A stretch of DNA of 10,289 bases from Alphaproteobacteria bacterium (GTDB lineage: Bacteria; Pseudomonadota; Alphaproteobacteria; Sphingomonadales; Sphingomonadaceae). The first letter of the stretch is position 1. The number at the start of each line of letters is the position of its first letter. The stretch is from assembly GCA_005882415.1 (NCBI GenBank), contig VBAE01000268.1:1-10289 (forward strand), in the 5' to 3' direction. The notes beneath the pieces were generated by a model. That model was not told the origin of the DNA. It ran no database searches and worked only from the letters and a program-made list of their open reading frames with translations. This document shows positions 1 to 6,105 of this stretch, one piece after another. The position numbers and the translations under genes are program-made.

Positions 1-794
1 GGGAAGCAGGAGCCGCCATATCCGGGTCCTGCGTGGAGGAATTTCGAACCGATGCGGTTGTCGAGACCGATCCCCCGGGCGACGTCCTGGACGTCCGCGC
101 CGACCGCTTCGCAGAGGTCCGCAACCTCGTTGATGAAGGTGATCTTGGTCGCGAGGAAGGCGTTCGCCGCATATTTGATCAGCTCGGCGGTCCGCCTGCT
201 GGTGAACAGAAGCGGCGCCTTGTTGAGGTACAGCGGACGGTAGACTTCGCGCATTATCTCGGCGGCATCGTCGTTTTCGGTGCCGAGAACGATCCGGTCG
301 GGCCGCTTGAAATCCTCGATCGCTGCCCCCTCTCTCAGAAACTCGGGGTTCGAGACCACCCAGGTGTCGGTCCCGGGGGCAACTTCGTGCAGGATCCGCT
401 CTACCTCGTCGCCGGTGCCCACCGGCACCGTCGACTTGGTGACGATCACCGCCGGCCCGGTCAGCGCCTCCGCGATCTCGCGGGCGGCGCCGAACACATA
501 GCTCAGGTCGGCATGGCCGTCCCCGCGACGCGACGGAGTGCCGACGGCGATGAAGATCGCGTCCGCTCCGGCGACGCCTTCCTTCAGATCCGTGGTGAAG
601 CCGAGGCGGCCGCCGCGGACGTTGCGCTCGACCAGCTGGTCGAGCCCCGGCTCGAAGATCGGCATCGTCCCGCGCTTCAGCGCGTCGATCTTCCCGGCGT
701 CCTTGTCGACGCAGGTCACGTCATGGCCGAAATCGGAGAAACAGGCTCCGGACACCAGGCCGACATAGCCGGTGCCGATCATGGTGATCCGCAT
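1..794 (-). CDS. ugd: UDP-glucose 6-dehydrogenase, N-terminal 264 codons (partial at left edge)
   Basis: This gene encodes the enzyme that oxidises UDP-glucose to UDP-glucuronate with two NAD+, supplying the sugar acid for exopolysaccharide, capsule or lipid modification in the cytoplasm. The start is ATG at 794-792 (MRITMIGTGYVGLVSG), giving an N-terminal Rossmann fold with GTGYVG at residues 7-12. Further family motifs are FIAVGTP (81-87), TKSTVPVGT (119-127), NPEFLREG (149-156), ELIKYAANAF with the conserved lysine at 207, and GYGGSCFP with the catalytic cysteine at 263, right at the window edge. The rest of the usual ~435 residues lies outside. GDP-mannose dehydrogenase is a close paralogue, but these motifs fit UDP-glucose dehydrogenase better. 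The upstream leader (795-896) has only a weak purine-rich site before the ATG, and no convincing promoter could be picked. A terminator upstream separates it from the OmpA gene, so it probably has its own promoter. Confidence 0.93.
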   Translation of the reverse strand, partial: MRITMIGTGYVGLVSGACFSDFGHDVTCVDKDAGKIDALKRGTMPIFEPGLDQLVERNVRGGRLGFTTDLKEGVAGADAIFIAVGTPSRRGDGHADLSYVFGAAREIAEALTGPAVIVTKSTVPVGTGDEVERILHEVAPGTDTWVVSNPEFLREGAAIEDFKRPDRIVLGTENDDAAEIMREVYRPLYLNKAPLLFTSRRTAELIKYAANAFLATKITFINEVADLCEAVGADVQDVARGIGLDNRIGSKFLHAGPGYGGSCF

Positions 795-896
795 TCAACA
801 ACCCCGTTTCGAATTTCGCCGGTCCGCTTATCCCAGCCGCCGCCGCCGGAACAAGGCAATTCGCCGACCCGCCTCCGCGCCCGCTTCTGCAGGCAC

Positions 897-940
897 AAAA
901 AAAGAGGGAGCCGGTCTTGCGACCGACTCCCATCTTTTTT
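897..940 (-). terminator. Rho-independent terminator downstream of the OmpA-family gene
   Basis: An 11-bp stem (906-916 paired with 921-931, one G-T wobble) closes a four-base loop (GCAA as read on the minus strand). On the minus strand it is followed by a seven-T run (903-897). It lies 40 bases after the OmpA stop codon and 100 bases before the ugd start. It therefore ends OmpA transcription and insulates ugd. The other side of the stem also has a T-run (935-940), so the hairpin could terminate in both directions. Confidence 0.88.
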
Positions 941-979
941 GGCTTGGCTCCGGGATGAACCGAAGCCTCGCTCGACCTC

Positions 980-1994
980 TTACCAGCCGGAACCCGGCCC
1001 GTAGGTGATCTCCACGCGCCGGTTCTGCGGCTCGCGGACACCGTCGGCGGTCTCGACCAGCGGACGGCTTTCGCCGAACGCTTCGGTGGTGATGACGCCG
1101 TCGGGGATCCCATGGCCGGCCAGGTACGAACGGACGTTCGTGGCGCGACGCTGGGAAAGACCCACGTTGTACTGGTCGGAACCGGAACGATCGGCGTGGC
1201 CGGCCAGCATGACCTGGGCGTTGCCGCAAGTCTGGTAGGCCGCCGCAGCGTTGTCGAGAATGGCAGCAGCCTGCGGCGTGATGTCATCCTTGTCCCAGTC
1301 GAAGAAGACCATGAACGGCCCAGCCGTGCACGCCGGAGGCGGCGGCGGCGGCGGGGGCGGGGGCGGCGGAGGCGGCGGAAGCGGTTCCGGAGCCGGAGCC
1401 GGTTCAGGCGCGGGCGGCGGGGGAGCACCGAAGTTGAAGGTGATCCCGCCGAGCAGGCTGTGCGTACGGAGACGCGACGAGGCTTCCGCCCCGTTGAACG
1501 CCACCATGTCCAGGTTGTCGACGTTGAAGAAGCGATACTTCACCGTCACGTCGATATTGTCGCTGACCGCCTGGCGGACACCGGCAATGACCTGCCACGC
1601 GAACCGAGAGTCGGAATCGTCGAGGAAGGGGGCGCTGTTGGCGAAGACGCGCTGGTTGTTGTACTTCACCCGAGCGACACCGACGCCGCCGCCGATGAAG
1701 CCGCTGATGCCGTCATCGTCGCCGAAGTCGAGCATGCCGTAGATCGGCCTTCTTGTAGGCGACTTCGGCCTCGAGGCGGAACGCGCCGAGATCGTAGCCG
1801 ACGAAGAGACCGCCGTCATAACCATATTCATGGTCCAGGTTGATGGCATTGTTGACCGTGCCGACATCGACGTCGATGTCCTCGACGATCATCGCACCGA
1901 ACTCACCGCCGACATACCATGCGCCATTGCGCGCCAGAGCCGGTGATGCGAGCAAGGTCGATGAAAGCGCCACTGCTATGGCGAGCTTCCGCAT
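980..1994 (-). pseudogene. OmpA-family outer-membrane beta-barrel protein, reading frame disrupted near 1742
   Basis: The gene starts at ATG 1994-1992, which has a strong AGGGGA site 6 bases upstream. Residues 1-21 form a signal peptide (MRKLAIAVALSSTLLASPALA, cleavage after ALA). Barrel strands follow (AWYVGGEFGAMI, YDGGLFVGYDLGAFRLEAEVAYKKAD), and then the frame is lost. In the next frame the barrel resumes at YGMLDFGDDDGISGF and continues to a Pro-rich linker with 15 consecutive prolines (1334-1378). The C-terminal OmpA-like domain follows, with VFFDWDKDDIT, GHADRSGSDQYN and LSQRRATNVRSYL; the Asp and Arg of such motifs hold meso-diaminopimelate of peptidoglycan. It ends at TAA 982-980. 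One extra base (1742) separates the two frames. From memory of sphingomonad homologues, a loop of about 25-35 residues plus most of a strand is absent at this point. Unless this is an assembly error, no full-length barrel is made. There are no other stops, so the lesion would be recent. Confidence 0.82.
1334..1378 (-). repeat. Proline-codon tract in the OmpA-family linker
   Basis: Fifteen consecutive proline codons (mostly CCG, with CCC and CCT) form the flexible linker between the outer-membrane barrel and the periplasmic peptidoglycan-binding domain. A Pro/Ala/Glu-rich stretch precedes it. The tract is a GC-only imperfect triplet repeat, so its length may vary between strains by replication slippage. 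Changes in units of three would keep the frame. Confidence 0.8.
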
Positions 1995-2000
1995 AAATCT

Positions 2001-2006
2001 TCCCCT
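2001..2006 (-). promoter_or_regulatory. Ribosome-binding site deciding the OmpA-family start
   Basis: AGGGGA on the minus strand lies 6 bases before ATG 1994-1992. It sets the start there, directly before the signal peptide, and not at an in-frame ATG 72 bases further upstream, which would put 24 charged residues before the signal peptide. Confidence 0.75.
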
Positions 2007-2037
2007 TTCTTTTGCGTCCCAACGGGAACGGCTAAAA

Positions 2038-2066
2038 CCAATACGGTAAGCGGAGTTTCCGCGCAA
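2038..2066 (-). promoter_or_regulatory. Candidate sigma-70-type promoter for the OmpA-family gene
   Basis: On the minus strand, TTGCGC (2066-2061) and TATTGG (2043-2038) are separated by 17 bases, and the second lies 43 bases upstream of the start codon. Spacing is ideal, but each hexamer matches the consensus at only four of six positions, so this is a weak prediction. Nothing else in 1995-2195 looks like a gene. Confidence 0.3.
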
Positions 2067-2195
2067 GCACGCTTATCCCCACATTTGTTGCCGAAATGCC
2101 TCAGTCGTTACGTTAACGAAAGTCTGATGCTCGATCCGGAACGACCCCTCAAACTCAGGGGGCGGCGCAGGGTTTCACAGGCGAGACGAAAAAGG

Positions 2196-2693
2196 TCAAT
2201 CAGTCAGCCCGTGTTGCATTAAAGCCTCAATCAGAGCGTCGATGGCCAGGCGCGCTTCGACGTCGATTATCGTTCCACCTGAAGGACTTGCTACCGACGG
2301 CTGGCGGTTCCCGACGACTTTCACGCCATCGACCTCGAATCTGGAACCCTGGACGGCGCCATCGCTCCATCCCGTCCCGTCGAACCGTCGGTCCATTCCT
2401 GAATCCCGGTCCCGGGCCGTCATTCCCCTCGGCGGAACCACGAAACGCCAGCCGGATTCGGTCCACATCGCGATCGCATCGTCGCGCTCCGCCCATGCTC
2501 CGGCGGCACCTGGGCCCACGATCCAGCACTGCCCGACTACCGGCTCCGGCGGCGGATCCCCGCTGGCGACCCCCTCCACTTCGCAATGCACGGCCGCATC
2601 AAGAAGCGCGAGCGCTTCATTATGGAAAAGCTCCTTCTGCGCCTGCCCCGGCAAGATCAGGGGCAGACTGAAGCGGGGTGTCGATTCGGCCAT
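2196..2693 (-). CDS. DUF2793 protein, last gene of the tail cluster
   Basis: This 165-residue protein matches my recall of DUF2793, found at the 3' end of alphaproteobacterial GTA-like and prophage tail modules. It has the typical opening FSLPLILPGQAQKELFHNEAL (residues 9-29), then PPPEPVVGQCWIVGPGAAGAWA (47-68), AIAMW and GWRFVVPP, with an FDGTGW segment near 108. The C-terminal part (about 117-165) contains VDGVKVVGNRQPSV and a short helix. The start at ATG 2693 has AAAGGAG nearby, 16 bases after the gp15-like stop, so the two genes are probably cotranscribed. Its biochemical role is not known to me. Position next to the tail-tip gene suggests an accessory fibre or receptor-binding component, which is inference. 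It has no signal peptide or membrane segment. No convincing terminator follows; there is only a 5-bp GC stem near 2145-2161 without a good T-run. Confidence 0.85.
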   Translation of the reverse strand: MAESTPRFSLPLILPGQAQKELFHNEALALLDAAVHCEVEGVASGDPPPEPVVGQCWIVGPGAAGAWAERDDAIAMWTESGWRFVVPPRGMTARDRDSGMDRRFDGTGWSDGAVQGSRFEVDGVKVVGNRQPSVASPSGGTIIDVEARLAIDALIEALMQHGLTD

Positions 2694-2709
2694 ATGCTTT
2701 CTCCTTTCT

Positions 2710-4887
2710 TCAGGGAACGGCGATCGTGACTTCGCGCGAGGCGATCGTTCCCCGCTGCGCGACTGACACTGTAAAGCCGCCGGAAATCCCGTCGGCCGCC
2801 TGCTGTGCGGCGGTGTAGGACCAGAATGGCTCCGCGGTCTGGACGACGCGCCCGATTCCCGGAGCCGCGATTCGAACCGCATATTCCTCCCGCTCCTCGC
2901 CGAGCGGGGTGTCGCTGCCGTCGATCCAGGCCCAGCCGTTGCGGCTCCGCCGCACCCAGCGAATGTCCCAGTCGCCCGACGGCGTGCGCAGCGCCTTCAG
3001 GTGCACCGGCGACGGCGGCCGAAGCGCCTCGCCGCTCACCGCCGCCTCCGCAACCGGTCCTTCGTCGCCGTCGCCGATCCCGGTCGCCGTCACCTGCGCC
3101 GCCCCGCTTATCGCGGCGACCGGAGCCTCCAGGGGGACAAGCGCCGTTTCCTCGACCAGCAGGAAGGCATCGCCCTCGGAGTGCAGGCCAGCCGCCCATT
3201 CGGTCCCGCGCCGCCCGCGCAGCAGCCGCGAAAGCCGGAACCGCCGCTCCCCCAGAGGCTCGACCCGCCCAAACTGGATGAGCTCCGATCCGATGAGTGC
3301 AAGATTGGCCCCGCCGACCAAAGCGGCGTCGGTCCGTCCCTCCAGCCACATCGAATCGTTGAGCAGCTCCACCTCGACGCTGCTGCGGTCGTCGATCAGC
3401 GCCGACCCGGCGGGGGCGAGCACGGTCCTTGTCTCCCCCATCACCGCGGGCCCGGCGCTGGTTCCGGCCGACTCCCAGCTCGCGCCGCCGTCATAGCTCG
3501 CGCTCAACTCGGCCTTCCGCCAGCCCTCGCTCTCGCCGGCGGCAGCAGCGAACAGCAAAGGCTTGGCCGGAAGCCGCTCGGCCCCGAGCGGAAGGTCCCT
3601 GAGCAGAAGCCGGGTCGGCCCATGGGGAAGGTCCGGCTGCTCCACCGGCCGCCCGGGAGTTGCGCCCACCGCGACGGGCGCTGCCGCTCCGGGCAGGCGG
3701 CTCAGCTCCAGCGTCACCACCCAGCGGTCCAGCGTCCAGCGCTCCACCCGCCAGACACCGTCCTGCCCCTCTAGCCGGATCAGCGCGGCCGGCCGAAGCT
3801 CCGCCCGCCGCCACGGCGCGTGAACCTTCGCGCTCGCCCGCGCGGCGCGAAGCTCCGCCAGCCGATATTCGGCGACCGCCTTGGCCGCGCCCGATTCGAG
3901 CGCCGCCGGAAGCGCCCGCCGGTCCTCACGCGACCCGGAAGCCCCGAGGCTCGCCCGCTGGAGCCCGGTCTGCCAGTCCCGCGCCGGATCGTAATAGGCC
4001 AGGGTCACTTCCCCCGGCACCGCCCCCGCCGCCAGCCGCCGCATCTCGGCAGGACCTCCTGCGCCCTCGCCTGTCGCGCCGAGCTCGTCCGCACCAAGCG
4101 AGGCCGGAGCGCCCGCCGGAGGCACCATCACCAGCGCCTCGCCGTCATCTGCAAAGGAGCAGGGCAGCACGTCCGCAAGCGTCTCAACTGCCGCGCGCAC
4201 ACTGTCCCCGCTCGCCGCATAACCGAGCAGCGAGAAGCTCTCGCCGTCGCGTATCGCCCCTTCGCTCAGCTCCTCGGCGATGGCGCCGATCGCCACCGGC
4301 CCCGCTTCCGCCTCCACCTCGAAGGTGAGCGAAGGAATGCGATTGCCGAAGTCCGCAAGCTGCAGATCCTCGAACACCGCATAAGCGAGGCCGCGATAGG
4401 CCGGCGTGCTTCCGATCCCCTCCGCCGCCGCGATCAGCGGGTCCGGCTCCTGCTCGTCGGAACCCGAATGAAGGCGGAAACCCGTCCGGCTCTTGAAGTC
4501 CCCCGCGGCACCCCGAAGCAAATTTCCATCCGCCCAGATCCGCCGCACCGCCCGCAACGGTCGCCCCGACAGCGCCACCGCAAAACTCGCCGAGTAACTG
4601 TAGCTGGTCGTCTTCGGCTGCCCTTTGCCGCCGCCGCTCTTCGTCCGCTCCTCGCGAAGGTCCGTCGCCCAGATCACCGTTCCCGCCACCCGCATCGTGC
4701 CGAAGATCTTCGGGATCTGGGTTCCGTAGGACGATGTCTGGACGCTCAGATCGCCGAGCCTCGGCCCCTGCCGCCCCTTCGGCTTGAAGATCTCGGCGTC
4801 GATCCGCTGCCCGATGATCGATCCGATCGCGCCTCCGATCGGCCCACCGATCACGGTCCCGACCGCCGTCAGCACCAGCGTCGCCAT
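2710..4887 (-). CDS. GTA gp15-like tail-tip protein (megatron family), short form
   Basis: This 725-residue protein resembles the host-specificity/tail-tip protein of GTAs and siphophages, which plugs the tail end and contacts the cell envelope. The N-terminus (1-30) is hydrophobic and glycine-rich (TVIGGPIGGAIGSIIGQRID), possibly membrane-interacting. Residues 42-195 resemble the conserved module with LSVQTSSYGTQIPKIFGTMRVAG and IWADGNLL. About 200-400 fits a phage-tail_3 domain (LLGYAASGDSVRAAVETLAD, VTLAYYDPARDWQTG). About 505-580 fits the RcGTA gp15 C-terminal type (LLNDSMWLEGRTD, GSELIQFGRVEPL, RLSRLLRGRRGTEWA). RcGTA gp15 is about 1,300 residues with a TIM-barrel domain near its N-terminus; I see no such domain here. 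Two adjacent ATGs exist (4890 and 4887); 4887 has the better ribosome-site spacing. It follows the peptidase gene by 11 bases. Confidence 0.88.
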   Translation of the reverse strand: MATLVLTAVGTVIGGPIGGAIGSIIGQRIDAEIFKPKGRQGPRLGDLSVQTSSYGTQIPKIFGTMRVAGTVIWATDLREERTKSGGGKGQPKTTSYSYSASFAVALSGRPLRAVRRIWADGNLLRGAAGDFKSRTGFRLHSGSDEQEPDPLIAAAEGIGSTPAYRGLAYAVFEDLQLADFGNRIPSLTFEVEAEAGPVAIGAIAEELSEGAIRDGESFSLLGYAASGDSVRAAVETLADVLPCSFADDGEALVMVPPAGAPASLGADELGATGEGAGGPAEMRRLAAGAVPGEVTLAYYDPARDWQTGLQRASLGASGSREDRRALPAALESGAAKAVAEYRLAELRAARASAKVHAPWRRAELRPAALIRLEGQDGVWRVERWTLDRWVVTLELSRLPGAAAPVAVGATPGRPVEQPDLPHGPTRLLLRDLPLGAERLPAKPLLFAAAAGESEGWRKAELSASYDGGASWESAGTSAGPAVMGETRTVLAPAGSALIDDRSSVEVELLNDSMWLEGRTDAALVGGANLALIGSELIQFGRVEPLGERRFRLSRLLRGRRGTEWAAGLHSEGDAFLLVEETALVPLEAPVAAISGAAQVTATGIGDGDEGPVAEAAVSGEALRPPSPVHLKALRTPSGDWDIRWVRRSRNGWAWIDGSDTPLGEEREEYAVRIAAPGIGRVVQTAEPFWSYTAAQQAADGISGGFTVSVAQRGTIASREVTIAVP

Positions 4888-4894
4888 CATCTCG

Positions 4895-4900
4895 CTCCTT
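4895..4900 (-). promoter_or_regulatory. Ribosome-binding site of the gp15-like gene, overlapping the gp14 stop
   Basis: AAGGAG on the minus strand overlaps the TAA stop codon of the peptidase gene (TAAGGAG). It is 7 bases from ATG 4887 and only 4 from ATG 4890, favouring 4887. The overlap suggests that ribosomes finishing gp14 re-initiate on gp15. Confidence 0.7.
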
Positions 4901-5285
4901 ATATCACCCGCCACGCCGACACGACCGGCCAGGGCACCGCCCCGGGCGCCTCGACCACTCGCCGCAACCGCGCATCCGCATGGACGAAGCCGAACCCGGT
5001 CAGGATCAGCGCATGCAGCCGCCGAGTCCCCACCGACACCAGCAGCAGGTCGCCCGCGCCCGCCTCGCAAGGCTCGATCCGCACCAGCCCCGCCGCCCGG
5101 AAGCCTGCATGCGCTTCCTCGGCCGCACCGCTCGACAGACGATAGTCGCCCCGCACCCGATCGGCCGGCACGCCCATTGCGACTGCGGCCAGACCCATGC
5201 AATCGAGCCCCTGCACCGCCGACCGCCCCTGCGGACGAAAGCGCACGCCGATCATCGCCCGAGCCCGGGCGACGACCTCGTCCAT
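4899..5285 (-). CDS. NlpC/P60-family tail peptidase (GTA gp14-like)
   Basis: This 128-residue protein is a compact NlpC/P60 (CHAP-like fold) cysteine peptidase or amidase. In RcGTA-type particles the equivalent gp14 sits at the tail tip and is thought to cut peptidoglycan during DNA entry. The sequence shows an N-terminal helix (MDEVVARARAMIGVRF), the nucleophile in GLDCMGL (Cys29), the catalytic histidine in RRLHALILT (His91), and a second histidine in FVHADARLRRVVE (His102) at the usual third position. GAGDLLLV at 76-83 is the typical strand before the histidine. The family usually has about 140 residues, so it is complete. Start ATG 5285 lies 4 bases after the gp13 stop. It has no signal peptide, which fits a virion-delivered enzyme and argues against a housekeeping secreted hydrolase. 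Confidence 0.92.
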   Translation of the reverse strand: MDEVVARARAMIGVRFRPQGRSAVQGLDCMGLAAVAMGVPADRVRGDYRLSSGAAEEAHAGFRAAGLVRIEPCEAGAGDLLLVSVGTRRLHALILTGFGFVHADARLRRVVEAPGAVPWPVVSAWRVI

Positions 5286-5289
5286 GGCC

Positions 5290-6105
5290 TCAGCCCCCCA
5301 CGTACCGCGTCAGCAGATCCATCCCCGGCAGATGCGGCTCACCCCGGAAGTTCGCGGCATTGGCGAAGCGGCTGCAGCAGGTCGCGAAGCTCTTGTCGCA
5401 CCCCTCATGCACCTCGACGAGCGTTCCCGCCTCGATCGGGAAGGGCGGCGGCTCGCGCAGCGTCAGCCGAAGCCCGTCCGAACTGAGCACCATGCTCTCC
5501 AGCCCGCTGTTCGGCCCGCCGATCCAGCGCAGCCTGCCATAAGCATAAGCGTTCACCGCGGCCGTCCCGGCCTCAAGCTCCACCACCTCGTCGTCCAGGA
5601 CCGCGGCGATCCGCGTCGTCCGCACTCGCCCCGCCATGTCGACCCGGCACCTCTTATCGCCGAGCTCGGCCCGGCATTCGGGCGAAGTCTGCTCCACCAC
5701 CGGCCGCTCGAGCAACGCCGTCGGACCGCGCACTTCGCTCTCGAAACCGTGGCCGGTCACCGAAATCTCGCCCAATTCTCCCCGCGCCAACTGAAGCCGC
5801 TCCCCCTCCGGCGCCTCCCAATCGACCAGGAACAGCCGCACCTCGGCTCCGTCCCAGCGCCCCGCGGAGAGGTCGCGCGCGGTGATCGCGTCGCTGGTCA
5901 GCGCGCCGCTCACGTCCAGAGTCTCCGCATCGAACCCGTCGGACAGGGTGATAGACGAAGGCAACATTCCCGGCGCCGCGCGATAGAGAAGCCCGTCGAG
6001 CTTGAGGTCGCCGTCGTGACTGGTGAAGCCGATGCAGATCCCGTCGCGCCGCTGCAGCCGCCAGCAGAAGGCGAGGCTGGTCAGAGTCCCCTCAAGCATC
6101 TCCAT
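5290..6105 (-). CDS. DUF2163 / BR0599-type baseplate hub protein (GTA gp13-like)
   Basis: This 271-residue protein matches the two-part family of DUF2163 (residues ~3-160) and phage_BR0599 (~185-268). Motifs are LAFCWRLQRRDG, IGFTSHDGDL, GFDAETLDVSGAL and the C-terminal GCDKSFATCCSRFANAANF followed by RGEPHLPG, which is highly conserved. In RcGTA this protein forms the hub between distal tail ring and megatron, and as I recall its structure contains an iron-sulfur cluster. Here Cys144, Cys153, Cys236 and Cys243/244 are candidate ligands. Length is close to the ~295 residues of RcGTA gp13. Start ATG 6105 overlaps the end of the upstream gene by 14 bases; a second in-frame ATG at 6099 is possible. 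A G-rich stretch (GGAAGGGGCGG) upstream may act as ribosome site. Confidence 0.93.
   Translation of the reverse strand: MEMLEGTLTSLAFCWRLQRRDGICIGFTSHDGDLKLDGLLYRAAPGMLPSSITLSDGFDAETLDVSGALTSDAITARDLSAGRWDGAEVRLFLVDWEAPEGERLQLARGELGEISVTGHGFESEVRGPTALLERPVVEQTSPECRAELGDKRCRVDMAGRVRTTRIAAVLDDEVVELEAGTAAVNAYAYGRLRWIGGPNSGLESMVLSSDGLRLTLREPPPFPIEAGTLVEVHEGCDKSFATCCSRFANAANFRGEPHLPGMDLLTRYVGG

Noticed and set aside
33..1004. A 323-codon plus-strand frame over ugd
   Set aside because: The minus strand encodes a clear UDP-glucose dehydrogenase, and the plus frame crosses the terminator at 897-940 and has no motif.
1740..1765. Programmed ribosomal frameshift in the OmpA-family gene
   Set aside because: No classical slippery heptamer is seen (the sequence is AAGAAGGCC), and a loop and strand also seem to be missing, so deletion or assembly error is more likely.
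1112..1843. Plus-strand frame with a long Arg-rich run
   Set aside because: The Arg run is the antisense reading of the proline linker of the OmpA-family gene.
2101..2127. Imperfect palindrome with a CGTTAACG core and TCAG/CTGA ends in the ompA upstream region
   Set aside because: It could be an operator, but several arm positions mismatch and no known regulator motif fits; chance cannot be excluded from one copy.
2145..2161. Short hairpin (5-bp GC stem) after the DUF2793 gene as terminator
   Set aside because: The stem is short and no T-run follows on the minus strand, so it is not convincing as a terminator of the tail operon.
3820..5145. A 441-codon open frame on the plus strand
   Set aside because: It is antisense to the gp15-like and gp14 genes, is rich in Arg/Pro/His as typical for shadow frames in GC-rich DNA, and shows no domain pattern, whereas the minus-strand frames have clear family motifs.
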